From assembly GCA_937916415.1 (NCBI GenBank), contig CALGGH010000073.1, positions 1-17,231 on the forward strand: DNA of 17,231 nucleotides, written 5' to 3'. The position numbers and the translations under genes are program-made. This DNA comes from an uncultured Lachnospiraceae bacterium. Its GTDB lineage: Bacteria; Bacillota; Clostridia; Lachnospirales; Lachnospiraceae. Under the pieces are notes generated by a model that was given only the letters and a program-made list of their open reading frames with translations, had not been told where the DNA came from and ran no database searches. Shown in pieces: positions 6,870-15,556 of the stretch (the stretch's first letter is position 1; the number at the start of each line of letters is the position of its first letter).

Positions 6870-7835
6870 ATGAGCAGCAGTACGCCGGTTACGAGAGACA
6901 GCAGTTTTTTCAAAAAATACGTTGCATTGCGCAAGCATGAGGCAGGCATTGCCTGGAAGAAGATGAAGCTATCCAGGAACTGTTACCTGTTCCTGCTTCC
7001 GTATGCGGCGCTATTCACGATGTTCTACGTATTTCCGGTCGTAGCGTCGATCTATTACAGCTTCACGTATTACAACATATTGGAGAGTCCCAGGTTCATA
7101 GGCCTGTCCAACTACATCAGTCTGATACTTGAGGACGACATTTTCCTCCTGGGCGTAAAGAACACGCTGATGATAGCGATAGTGACGGGGCCGCTCGGAT
7201 ACATCATGTCATTCCTTTTTGCATGGCTGATCAACGAGCTTCCCAGGTGGGTCAGGTCGGTTGCGGTCATCGTGTTCTACGCTCCTTCGATAGCCGGCAA
7301 CTGCTACGTGATCTTTTCGGTGTTCTTCAGGGGTGATGCGTACGGATACGTCAACGCGCTCCTGATGAACATGGGCATCATCGATACGCCCAAGCTGTGG
7401 CTGATCGATCCCAAATACATGCTGCCCATCTGTATGATAGTCATACTGTGGATGAGTCTCGGTACCGGATTCCTGTCGTTCGTTGCAGGTCTTCAGGGCG
7501 TTGACAAGTCACAGTTTGAAGCCGGATACATGGACGGAATCAAGAACCGGTGGCAGGAGCTTTGGTACATCACCCTTCCGAACATGAAGCCCATGCTGAT
7601 GTTCGGCGCGGTAATGTCCATCACTCAGGCATTTGGAGTCTGCGACGTGACGATGGCCCTCTGCGGATATCCCAGTACGGACTACGCGGCCAGAACGATC
7701 GTCACCCACCTTTTCGACTACGGTTTTTCGAGGTTTGAGATGGGTTACGCCTGCGCGATCGCCACGATACTGTTCTTGATGATGATCCTTTGCAACAAAG
7801 CCATCCAGAGTCTCTTGAGGAGAGTAGGAACCTGA
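6870..7835 (+). CDS. Carbohydrate ABC transporter permease A1 (MalF/UgpA-like)
   Basis: This is an inner-membrane subunit of a CUT1-type sugar importer, one half of permease pair A. The 321 residues comprise a basic cytoplasmic N-terminus (about 1-36), then six predicted membrane helices beginning near residue 38. The cytoplasmic EAA loop, the docking site for the ATPase, starts near Glu217 (FEAGYMDG) and ends in LPNMKP about 20 residues later; its middle Ala is replaced by Gly. The start has an AGGGG site (6859-6863) that overlaps the stop codon of the preceding gene, 6 nt before the ATG. Only 9 bp separate the two genes, so translation is probably coupled. The partner permease follows after 1 bp. 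The substrate is unknown; the neighbouring GH5 gene suggests a plant-glycan oligosaccharide. Confidence 0.92.
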   Translation: MSSSTPVTRDSSFFKKYVALRKHEAGIAWKKMKLSRNCYLFLLPYAALFTMFYVFPVVASIYYSFTYYNILESPRFIGLSNYISLILEDDIFLLGVKNTLMIAIVTGPLGYIMSFLFAWLINELPRWVRSVAVIVFYAPSIAGNCYVIFSVFFRGDAYGYVNALLMNMGIIDTPKLWLIDPKYMLPICMIVILWMSLGTGFLSFVAGLQGVDKSQFEAGYMDGIKNRWQELWYITLPNMKPMLMFGAVMSITQAFGVCDVTMALCGYPSTDYAARTIVTHLFDYGFSRFEMGYACAIATILFLMMILCNKAIQSLLRRVGT

Positions 7836-7836
7836 T

Positions 7837-8742
7837 ATGAGCAAGAAGAAAAAACAGGAGCTGGCCGAAGAGAAGCCTTACAGAAAAAAGCTCATCAAAA
7901 GAAGAAAGCCAAACAGATCCATAGCCGGAGACATAGTTCTGTACGTATTTCTGGCCCTGGTTGCCTTCATAATGGCCTTCCCGATCATTTACGCCGTGAG
8001 CAGCGCACTGAAGCCGCTGGATGAACTGTTTAAGTTCCCGCCGACCATATTTGCGCAGCACCCGACCACGGATAACTTTTCGGATCTGTTTGTCACCATG
8101 GGCAAGTCCTGGGTTACGTTCTCGAGATACCTTTTTAACACCGTGTTCATTACTTTCGTCGGGACGTTCGGACATCTCCTGGTGGCATCCATGGGTGCCT
8201 TCGTGCTGGCCAAGTACGAATTCCCCGGCAATCAGGCGTTCTTTAAGCTCGTAACGGTCGCCATGATGTTTACGGGATACGTTACCCAGATACCTAACTA
8301 TCTGATACTTAACAAGCTCGGATGGATAGATACGTATTGGTCGATCATCATTCCGGCGTTTGCGTCGCCCATGGGACTGTTCCTGATGAAGCAGTTCATG
8401 GAGGGACTTCCGACGTCACTCATTGAAGCCGCTCATATCGACGGCGCCGGCGAGTGGAGGGTTTTCTACGGCATAGTAATGCCCAACGTCAAGCCTGCAT
8501 GGATGACGCTCATCATCTTCCAGGTACAGGCGCTGTGGAACAACAAGGCATCGACCTATATCTATTCGGAGGAGCGCAAGACTCTCGTGTATGCACTGCA
8601 GCAGATCCAGAGCGGAGGAATAGCCCGTACGGGACAGGGCGCCGCGGTTCTGGTCGTGGTCATGATAGTGCCCATCATGATATTCATCTTCTCGGAGAGT
8701 CAGATACTGGAAACGATGGCAAGCTCAGGTTTGAAGGATTAA
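7837..8742 (+). CDS. Carbohydrate ABC transporter permease A2 (MalG/UgpE-like)
   Basis: This is the second membrane subunit of pair A, 301 residues. A strongly basic N-terminus (residues 3-27, many Lys and Arg) precedes the first membrane helix at about 30-55. The AVSSALKPLDE segment after helix 1 is typical of MalG-type permeases. The EAA loop, LIEAAHIDGAGEW, begins near Glu197 and ends in MPNVKP, matching the family well. The C-terminal end, TMASSGLKD, resembles the usual M-x-G-x-KG terminus. AGGA (7826-7829) lies 7 nt before the ATG. The gene starts 1 bp after the stop of A1, and its stop overlaps the first possible ATG of the next gene, so it is embedded in the operon. No ATP-binding subunit follows. 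Confidence 0.93.
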   Translation: MSKKKKQELAEEKPYRKKLIKRRKPNRSIAGDIVLYVFLALVAFIMAFPIIYAVSSALKPLDELFKFPPTIFAQHPTTDNFSDLFVTMGKSWVTFSRYLFNTVFITFVGTFGHLLVASMGAFVLAKYEFPGNQAFFKLVTVAMMFTGYVTQIPNYLILNKLGWIDTYWSIIIPAFASPMGLFLMKQFMEGLPTSLIEAAHIDGAGEWRVFYGIVMPNVKPAWMTLIIFQVQALWNNKASTYIYSEERKTLVYALQQIQSGGIARTGQGAAVLVVVMIVPIMIFIFSESQILETMASSGLKD

Positions 8743-8747
8743 TGCAC

Positions 8748-10256
8748 ATGGCTAAGATAAGATCATTCATTCCAAGAATCGCAACAATGGCGGGTGCGGC
8801 ATTATTGGCCGTAATGATTCCGATGACTTCCCATGCATCCACCCATGAGCATGGTTATACGTATAATTATGATTTCTGGGAGGACGTGCAGGATTCGCCG
8901 GATTTCTATTCTCCGTCCAAGGTATTCACGTCCGTTGACCTGGGACTTGAGACGCCGCTCTTTAACCCTCAGGGACTGACCGTGGTCGGGGACTTGATGT
9001 ATATCACCGACAGTGGCAACAACCGCATCATTGAGCTGGAGATCAATGACGTGGAGAGCCTGACGGTCACGAGGATCATTGACGAGGTCAAGGGAGCGGA
9101 ACCTGCTACGTTTTCCAATCCGACCGACGTGGCCATTTCCGATGACGGCAACATTTTTGTCGCTGATCAGGGCAACAACCGCGTGATCAAGTTTGACAAT
9201 GACTTAAATTACCTCATGACCTTTGACAAGCCCACTGACTCCGCGCTGGATGCGCAGCTGACGTTCCAGCCCAAGAAGCTGGTGGTGGATACGGCCGAGC
9301 GCGTGTACTGCATAGCCACGGGCATCAACAAGGGCCTGTGCAAATACGAGCCCGACGGAGTTTTCTCCGGATTTGTCGGTGCCACGCCGGCATCCTATGA
9401 TTTCCTTGATTACGTGTGGAAAAAGTTCGCCTCGCAGGAGCAGAGGGCACAGATGGAAGCCTTCGTTCCCACCGAGTATGACAACATTGTGATGGATTAC
9501 GAGGGATTCATATATGCGGTCACTTCGGCGGCCAGCGAGGAAGACCTTGACAGCGGAACGGCTGATGCGGTGCGCAAGATCAACCTGCTCGGCGATGACA
9601 TCCTGGTGCGAAACGGTAATTATCCAGTGTACGGTGATCTATACTGGGGTAGCGGAGCGGGACACTCCGGACCGTCTCTTTTCTCCGACGTCTGCGTTTT
9701 TGACAATGACATCTACGTTTGCCTGGACAGGAACCGCGGCAGGCTTTTTGGATATGACGATCAGGGACGCCTGGTATTTGCGTTCGGCGGAAACGGCAAC
9801 ATGGACGGTTACTTCCGTAATCCCATCGGCATCGCCGCGTCAGGACACAACATGTTCGTGCTGGATTCGCTGGACTGTGCCATAACTGCGTTTAAGCCGA
9901 CCGAATTCGGCAGCCTGGTTTATAAGGCGATAGAAGAGTTCGACGAAGGCAATTACGACCTGTCGGGCGAGACGTGGGAGCAGGTCATGAGCATGAACGG
10001 CAACTATGACCTCGCTTACATTGGCATCGGCCGTTCGCTTCTAAGGCAGGAAAGATATCATGAAGCCATGGAGTATTTTGAACTCAAATATGATGATGAG
10101 AATTATTCCAAGGCCTTTAAGCAATACCGCAAGGAATGGGTGGAAGACAACATTGTCGTCATAATCATCGTGATATTGGCGCTGTTCCTCATACCCATGG
10201 GCATAGGCAGGTACAAAAAGATCAAGCATGACGTCGACACTGCGGACATATTTTGA
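8748..10256 (+). CDS. Secreted NHL-repeat beta-propeller protein with TPR-like segment and C-terminal membrane anchor
   Basis: The 502-residue product begins with a signal peptide (about 1-30, SHA before Ser31). NHL-type propeller blades follow: NPQG...DSGNNRIIELE near 73-98, NPTDVAISDDGN...ADQGNNRVIKFD near 124-150, and later blades ending in NPIGIAASGHNMFVLD. A TPR-like helical part (about 396-465, with RYHEAMEYFE) is followed by a hydrophobic helix (about 469-487) and a short basic tail. The topology would be an external propeller on a membrane stalk. The start at 8748 is 9 nt after AAGGA (8734-8738). The ATG at 8742 overlaps the preceding stop and is only 3 nt from that site. Propellers of this kind bind proteins or glycans; no enzyme residues are evident. 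Its place between permease pair A and Yip1 suggests an accessory scaffold or sensor of the transporter. Confidence 0.85.
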   Translation: MAKIRSFIPRIATMAGAALLAVMIPMTSHASTHEHGYTYNYDFWEDVQDSPDFYSPSKVFTSVDLGLETPLFNPQGLTVVGDLMYITDSGNNRIIELEINDVESLTVTRIIDEVKGAEPATFSNPTDVAISDDGNIFVADQGNNRVIKFDNDLNYLMTFDKPTDSALDAQLTFQPKKLVVDTAERVYCIATGINKGLCKYEPDGVFSGFVGATPASYDFLDYVWKKFASQEQRAQMEAFVPTEYDNIVMDYEGFIYAVTSAASEEDLDSGTADAVRKINLLGDDILVRNGNYPVYGDLYWGSGAGHSGPSLFSDVCVFDNDIYVCLDRNRGRLFGYDDQGRLVFAFGGNGNMDGYFRNPIGIAASGHNMFVLDSLDCAITAFKPTEFGSLVYKAIEEFDEGNYDLSGETWEQVMSMNGNYDLAYIGIGRSLLRQERYHEAMEYFELKYDDENYSKAFKQYRKEWVEDNIVVIIIVILALFLIPMGIGRYKKIKHDVDTADIF

Positions 10257-10284
10257 CGAATGACAAGCATACGGGGTGACATTG

Positions 10285-10941
10285 ATGTTAAGTGCGATTA
10301 AGAATAATGCCGGGTGGGCAAAATATCTGGATTCGCTTAAATTTGCGTTTTACTGCATGACGCATCCGCTGGACGGCTTTTGGGACCTGACCCACGAAAA
10401 GCGCGGAACGTACGCGGCGGCGAACACGATCCTGATCGCGACGCTCATCGTGAGGCTCATGAAGCTGAGATTTACGAGCTTCATCTTCATCACGGTTTAT
10501 TGGGAGGAGATCAACGTTTTCCTGTATCTGGCCAGCATATTGCTGCCGCTGTCACTGTGGGTTCTGGGTAACTGGGGGTTAACCACGCTGTTTGACGGCA
10601 AGGGCAGGCTGGGCCAGGTATACATGGCGACCTGCTACGGCCTTCTTCCGTATCCGGTCATTCAGCTGCCGCTCATGCTCCTGTCCAACGTCGTAACCGT
10701 CGATGAGGGAGGTTTTTATTCGGTGCTGAGTGCCATCAGCCTGGTGTATGCCGGACTGCTGATCCTGGCGGCCATGGGACAGATACATGAGTATTCCGGT
10801 CGCAAAAACGTTTTGTTTGCGGTGGCCACGCTTTTTGCGATGCTGGTCATGGTGTTCATCATCCTGATATTCTTCAGCATGATCACTCAGGGCGTTTCGT
10901 ACATCGTATCGCTTGTGAGGGAGATGCTGTTTAGGTTATGA
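10285..10941 (+). CDS. Yip1-family polytopic membrane protein
   Basis: A 218-residue integral membrane protein with a soluble N-terminus (about 1-42) and five predicted helices (about 43-62, 78-98, 111-134, 144-166, 174-200). The N-terminal HPLDGFWDLTHEKRGTY segment and the NWGLTTLFDGKG motif near 96-107, just after helix 2, are characteristic of bacterial Yip1-domain proteins, whose biochemical role is unsettled. I place the start at ATG 10285, with GGGGTG (10273-10278) 6 nt upstream; a GTG at 10276 would overlap that site. It lies 28 bp after the NHL gene and 58 bp before the DUF5696-type gene, so it is part of the same operon. It may organise the membrane-anchored partners, which is inference from context only. 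Confidence 0.85.
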   Translation: MLSAIKNNAGWAKYLDSLKFAFYCMTHPLDGFWDLTHEKRGTYAAANTILIATLIVRLMKLRFTSFIFITVYWEEINVFLYLASILLPLSLWVLGNWGLTTLFDGKGRLGQVYMATCYGLLPYPVIQLPLMLLSNVVTVDEGGFYSVLSAISLVYAGLLILAAMGQIHEYSGRKNVLFAVATLFAMLVMVFIILIFFSMITQGVSYIVSLVREMLFRL

Positions 10942-10999
10942 GTTGGGCAGGTTTTCCGGATTTGGGTTAACCAGGGAATATTAAAGGATTTATTGCAAA

Positions 11000-13606
11000 A
11001 TGGCTGAAACGAAAGAAAAAAAGGTTCTGACTGAAACCCAGAAGGAACGCAGAAAAGAAATGATCGATACCTTAAAGAGCATGATCTTTCCGACCGTGCT
11101 TCTGGCCATTATTGTGGTTTTGATCTTTGTGGTCGTAAATTATCAGAATAAGGAAACTGAGCCGGAGATCATACCGGTACGTGCTTATTCGGGAGAGGAG
11201 ACTCCCGTCGTGCTGGAGAATGACTCGCTGAAACTGACGATGGATCCGTTGACGACGCAGTTTATGATAGAGAACAAGTCGTCAGGCAAGGTCTGGTATT
11301 CCAACCCTCAGGACGTCGATTCAGATCCGCTCGCCCTTGGCGACGAAAAGAAGCGCCTCAAGGCGACGATGCTGATGTCATATGCGGTGGTAAACGGCCT
11401 GGAAACCAACTTTAACAACTATGCGCAAAGCGCCGAAAACGGAACCTATGAGATCACGGCGGATGCAGATAAGATCCGCATCGATTACAGCATAGGCAAC
11501 GTTGAGAAGGAATACGTCATTCCGCCCGTCATGACCGCGGAGGTGTATAAGCAGTGGATGTCCGCGCTCAGCAGGGATGGCGCGCAGCTGGTAGAGTCAT
11601 ATTACAAAAAGTATGACATTAACAAGCTCGGCAAGAAGGATGATCCGGATGAGCTGAGGGAGAAGTATCCGATCATAGATGAGACGCCCATATACATCCT
11701 GCGCGATACGACGCGTGAGAATACCAAGGGCCAGATGCAGACATATTTTGAGGAAGCCGGATATACCTATGAGGATTACCTCGAGGATAAGGAACTGGTC
11801 GAGTCGGAGTCAGCTTCGGACAAGCCGGTGTTCAACGTTTCCATGGAGTACAGGCTGGACGGAGACGATCTGGTCGTTGACGTTCCCATGGGAGACATAG
11901 AATATCGCTCGGACACTCCGCTGTACACGCTGACCATATTGCCTTTCTTCGGCGCAGGCGGATCCGATGATGAAGGATTCCTGCTCGTCCCGGAGGGCGG
12001 AGGAGCCCTGATCAACTTTAATAACGGCAAGACGTCCCAGAGCAATTATTATGCCAACGTTTACGGCTGGGACATGGGCCTGTCCAGGGACGCCGTGATT
12101 CACAATACCCGTGCTTATTATGGAGCGTTCGGTGTTTCCTGCGGTGATGATTCCTTCGTCTGCATGCTGGAGGACGGCAGTGCATATGCTTCGATACAGG
12201 CAGACATCGCCGGCAAGACTAACAGCATTAATTCGGTCAACGCCGTTTATTCCATGTGCTCGAGGGAACACTATGACGTGTCGACCGTGTCCGTTGCAGA
12301 CGTATACGAGTATCTGTGGGAACTCCCCGATGAGACCATAACCCAGAGATACAGCTTCGTCGATTCCGGAGAGTATTCGGACATGGCCAAGGATTACGGC
12401 AATTACCTGTCTGACAAATATGGCTCATACCTGGAGGCGGACGCTGAGACGAGCGTGCCTTCGGCGATAGAGATAGTAGGAGCGATAGACAAGGTGAAGC
12501 AGATCATGGGCGTGCCCGTGTCCAGGCCGCTTAAACTGACGACGTACAATGAGGCGTACGAGATCGTTGCTGACCTAAACGACGCAGGCATGAAGAACAT
12601 GTCAGTGCAGCTGTCGGGCTGGATGAACGGCGGCGTGAATCAAAAGCTCCTGAAGAAGGCCAAACCCGTATCGGCGCTTGGCTCGAGAAATGACCTGAAT
12701 AATTTCGTTAAGTCGAGCGAAAGCCTTGGCGCCCGGGTATATCTGAACGGAATCACGATGTATGCGTTTGATTCCAACATCTTTAACGGATTTTTCTCCT
12801 ATCGTGACGCAGCCCGGTTCATCAGCAAGGAACGCGCGGAACTGTATCAGTACAGCCACGTGACCTACGCGGCGAGGGAGTTTGCGGACAGTTATTGGCT
12901 GCTGCATGCCGACCTTGCGCAGAAGATGGCTGACAACCTGGAGTCTGCTGCCGTAAAGGCAGGTGCCGGCGTTTCGTTTGAGGACGTGGGCAAGGATCTG
13001 GCCGCTGACTATTACCGAAAGGATTTTACCTCCCGTCAGGAATCTCTTCGCAGACAGGAAGCTGATCTTAAGGAAATGTCGGATGCCGGCATCCCGATAA
13101 TGGTGAACATGGGCAATGACTATGCGGCTCCGTATGCTGACATGATCGTAAATACCGACCTCCGTGGCAGCGAATATACGATCCTGGACGAATGCGTGCC
13201 GTTCTGGCAGATGGCTGTTCACGGCAAGGTCAGGTATGCCGGAGAATCACTGAACGTCTGCGGCGATCCGGAAACAGAATACCTGGAGAGCGTGGCCTAT
13301 GGCGCCGGACTTCACTTTACTTTCATGAAGGCCAGCTCATTCGTGACGCAGAAGACCCTTTATTCGGAGTATTACGGCGCAAACTATGATTCCTGGCGCG
13401 ACAGGGCGCTTGAAATGTATGCCCGGTATAATGATGAGCTGGGGTCAACGTTCGCCAGGGAGATGACGGGATATGACAACCTGACGGACAAAGTGTCGGT
13501 TACGGAATATGATGACGGCACCAAGGTATACGTAAACCGCGGTTACGTGCCGTACGCGGGAGATGACGGTGAAGTGCCTGCCAGGGATTTCATGGTGGTA
13601 AAGTAA
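11000..13606 (+). CDS. Membrane-anchored DUF5696-type protein, candidate glycoside hydrolase
   Basis: An 868-residue type II membrane protein. It has a charged cytoplasmic N-terminus (1-27), one helix (about 29-48) and a large external part. Residues about 65-450 look like a beta-rich, mutarotase/beta-sandwich-like region (LTMDPLTTQFMIENKSSGKVWYSN type strands). About 480-790 looks like a TIM barrel. There, LKLTTYNEAYEIVADLNDAG precedes an LSGWMNGG strand end (538-545), SFEDVGKD (659-666) carries acidic residues at a strand end, and a VNMGNDYA...NTDLRGSEY stretch follows. This layout resembles retaining hydrolases with an N-terminal sandwich, so I infer a glycan-active role, unproven. I assign DUF5696 from memory of this context in clostridia and Paenibacillus. 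AAAGGA (10983-10988) is 11 nt from the ATG. It sits between Yip1 and permease pair B. Confidence 0.8.
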   Translation: MAETKEKKVLTETQKERRKEMIDTLKSMIFPTVLLAIIVVLIFVVVNYQNKETEPEIIPVRAYSGEETPVVLENDSLKLTMDPLTTQFMIENKSSGKVWYSNPQDVDSDPLALGDEKKRLKATMLMSYAVVNGLETNFNNYAQSAENGTYEITADADKIRIDYSIGNVEKEYVIPPVMTAEVYKQWMSALSRDGAQLVESYYKKYDINKLGKKDDPDELREKYPIIDETPIYILRDTTRENTKGQMQTYFEEAGYTYEDYLEDKELVESESASDKPVFNVSMEYRLDGDDLVVDVPMGDIEYRSDTPLYTLTILPFFGAGGSDDEGFLLVPEGGGALINFNNGKTSQSNYYANVYGWDMGLSRDAVIHNTRAYYGAFGVSCGDDSFVCMLEDGSAYASIQADIAGKTNSINSVNAVYSMCSREHYDVSTVSVADVYEYLWELPDETITQRYSFVDSGEYSDMAKDYGNYLSDKYGSYLEADAETSVPSAIEIVGAIDKVKQIMGVPVSRPLKLTTYNEAYEIVADLNDAGMKNMSVQLSGWMNGGVNQKLLKKAKPVSALGSRNDLNNFVKSSESLGARVYLNGITMYAFDSNIFNGFFSYRDAARFISKERAELYQYSHVTYAAREFADSYWLLHADLAQKMADNLESAAVKAGAGVSFEDVGKDLAADYYRKDFTSRQESLRRQEADLKEMSDAGIPIMVNMGNDYAAPYADMIVNTDLRGSEYTILDECVPFWQMAVHGKVRYAGESLNVCGDPETEYLESVAYGAGLHFTFMKASSFVTQKTLYSEYYGANYDSWRDRALEMYARYNDELGSTFAREMTGYDNLTDKVSVTEYDDGTKVYVNRGYVPYAGDDGEVPARDFMVVK

Positions 13607-13628
13607 GACAAAGGAGAGTTGTATCTGC

Positions 13629-14552
13629 ATGAGCAGCGCGGAAGGTAAGATCAAACGAAAAAAATACGTAGGACTTCAGAAGCGTAAGGCGGTTTCCGGA
13701 TATCTTTTCATAAGTCCGTTCATAATCGGCTTCCTGGCATTTCAGGTCAAGCCCTTCATACAGTCCTTGTGGATGAGCTTCAATGAAGTCCAGGTAGGAT
13801 CGGGCAATTTTACGCTCGTATTCAACGGACTGGCGAATTACCGTTTTGCATTCAGGGTTGATCCCGAATATACCCGCATGCTCGTGGAACAGTTCACGAG
13901 GCTCGTCGTGTATTCACTGGGCATCATGGTATTCTCGTTCTTTGTTGCCCTCATGCTTAATCAGAAATTTGCGGGCAGGGCTCTCGTCCGTGCGATCTTT
14001 TTCCTGCCGGTAATCATGGCCAGCGGCGTTATCCTGGGCCTGGAGACGGACAATCAGCTGATGGCCAACATGCAGGCCATGGTGGAGGAGACCACGAGTA
14101 ACGTCAGTATTACTTCCACCATTCAGACTGTCCTAAGAACAGCAGGCGTAGGCGTGAGGGCCTTTGAATGGGTGTTTGAGCTCATTGACAACATCTATGA
14201 CGTGGCCATCGCTTCGGGCATCCAGATCATTATTTTCCTGTCGGGCCTGCAGACCATTCCCTCCAGCATGTATGAAGCTGCGGACATAGAAGGGTGTACG
14301 GCATGGGAGAGTCTCTGGAAGATCACGTTCCCCATGGTGAGCAACATTTTCCTGGTTAACTGGTTCTATACGATCATTGATTTCTCGATGCGTACGGACA
14401 ACGAAGTCATTGAAAAGATACAGGAGGTGATGATCATCCAGCTTAAATACGGGCAGGCTTCCGCCATGGCGTGGATATATTTCCTGCTTGTGCTGGTATT
14501 CGTGGGCATTACTTCACTATTGATCTCGAGGGGAGTTTATTATTATGACTAA
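13629..14552 (+). CDS. Carbohydrate ABC transporter permease B1 (MalF/UgpA-like)
   Basis: This is the first membrane subunit of the second CUT1-type importer, 307 residues. The basic N-terminus leads into helix 1 at about 23-45 (GYLFISPFIIGFLAF), typical of the sugar permease family. The EAA loop is MYEAADIEGCTAWESLWKI, with Glu216, ending in FPMVS. The extracellular loop between the FLPVIMASGVILGL helix and the next helix is about 54 residues (139-192), against about 30 in permease A1, and is rich in polar and acidic residues. The likely ribosome site AAGGAG (13611-13616) is 12 nt upstream of the ATG. Its 3' end overlaps the next gene by 8 bp, implying coupled translation. Pairing with the lipoprotein binding protein at the end of the window is inferred from order. 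Confidence 0.92.
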   Translation: MSSAEGKIKRKKYVGLQKRKAVSGYLFISPFIIGFLAFQVKPFIQSLWMSFNEVQVGSGNFTLVFNGLANYRFAFRVDPEYTRMLVEQFTRLVVYSLGIMVFSFFVALMLNQKFAGRALVRAIFFLPVIMASGVILGLETDNQLMANMQAMVEETTSNVSITSTIQTVLRTAGVGVRAFEWVFELIDNIYDVAIASGIQIIIFLSGLQTIPSSMYEAADIEGCTAWESLWKITFPMVSNIFLVNWFYTIIDFSMRTDNEVIEKIQEVMIIQLKYGQASAMAWIYFLLVLVFVGITSLLISRGVYYYD

Positions 14553-15552
14553 GGCCGGAATGAAGGAAAACAAAATAAGCTTCCTCGAAAGAAACCGCAA
14601 TTCGGGCGGATATCTGCTGAGGAAAAAGGTGACTGCCGTTGCCGTTTCCCTGGCGAGGTTCATACTTCTTTTTGGAATGTGCTTCATGATCCTCCAGCCC
14701 ATACTCAATAAGATATCCGTCAGCTTCATGACGGAGGCTGACCTGTATAACCCTACGGTCGTGTCGATCCCTTCGGTATTTTCCACGGAGAACTACACCA
14801 TAGCATGGGACGCCATGAAGTATGGAAAGGGAATCGTGAACACCCTCGTCTATTCCCTGGCGATATCCGTGCTGCAGGTAGCGATGTGTACCATAGTGGG
14901 TTATGGCTTCGCCAGGTTCAACTTCCCGCTCAAGAAGTTCTGGTTTGGCTGCGTCATGGTAATGATCCTGATTCCGCCGCAGACCATATCCACGTCACTG
15001 TACCTGCATTTCAGGTTCTTTGACGTGCTCGGCATCATAAAGCTGCTGACCGGCAATACCATCAACCTCAGGAATTCAACGCTGCCATATTTCCTGATGA
15101 GCGCAGGATGTACCGGACTGAAAAACGGCCTGTACATATTCCTGATCAGGCAGTTCTTCCGTAATCTTCCGGGAGATCTCGAAGAGGCCGCGTACGTGGA
15201 CGGACTAGGAACCTTCCGTACGTTCGTTCAGATCATGCTTCCCGAGGCCAAGCCGATCATCACGAGCTGTTTCCTGTTTGCATTCGTATGGCAGTGGACT
15301 GACGGCTTTTATTCCAGGATGTTCCTCGGCGGAAAGATCCTCCTGTCGACGTCGCTGGCGGCCCTGCCGGATTCGCTCACCAATTATCTGCTGAGGCTGT
15401 GGGGGCAGACGTCGGGAACCGTCGCCACGGGCTACATCAACATGCTCGTGTCCACGGGAACCCTGCTCGTAATACTTCCGCTTATCATACTGTACCTGTT
15501 TGCACAGCGCACATTCGTGGAGAGCATCAGTTCGACCGGCATTAAGATGTAG
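14545..15552 (+). CDS. Carbohydrate ABC transporter permease B2 (MalG/UgpE-like)
   Basis: The partner of B1, 335 residues and slightly long for this family. Helix 1 begins near residue 35 after a basic N-terminus. The region TGNTINLRNSTLPYFLMSAG (about 170-190) adds an extra loop relative to permease A2. The EAA loop, LEEAAYVDGLGTF, with Glu214, ends in LPEAKP. The C-terminal FVESISSTGIKM matches the family end. The start is well supported by GAGGGGAG (14528-14535), 9 nt upstream. It overlaps the end of B1 by 8 bp. It is the last gene of the long transporter run before the 111-bp gap carrying a new promoter. Confidence 0.93.
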   Translation: MTKAGMKENKISFLERNRNSGGYLLRKKVTAVAVSLARFILLFGMCFMILQPILNKISVSFMTEADLYNPTVVSIPSVFSTENYTIAWDAMKYGKGIVNTLVYSLAISVLQVAMCTIVGYGFARFNFPLKKFWFGCVMVMILIPPQTISTSLYLHFRFFDVLGIIKLLTGNTINLRNSTLPYFLMSAGCTGLKNGLYIFLIRQFFRNLPGDLEEAAYVDGLGTFRTFVQIMLPEAKPIITSCFLFAFVWQWTDGFYSRMFLGGKILLSTSLAALPDSLTNYLLRLWGQTSGTVATGYINMLVSTGTLLVILPLIILYLFAQRTFVESISSTGIKM

Positions 15553-15556
15553 AAAC

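Noticed and set aside
8454..8747. Upstream extension of the NHL protein to an ATG at 8454
   Set aside because: The extension runs out of frame through the coding region of permease A2. A ribosome site at 8734-8738 and a clear signal peptide after 8748 mark the real start.
10276..10284. GTG start at 10276 for the Yip1 gene
   Set aside because: It overlaps the GGGGTG ribosome site; ATG at 10285 has correct 6-nt spacing.
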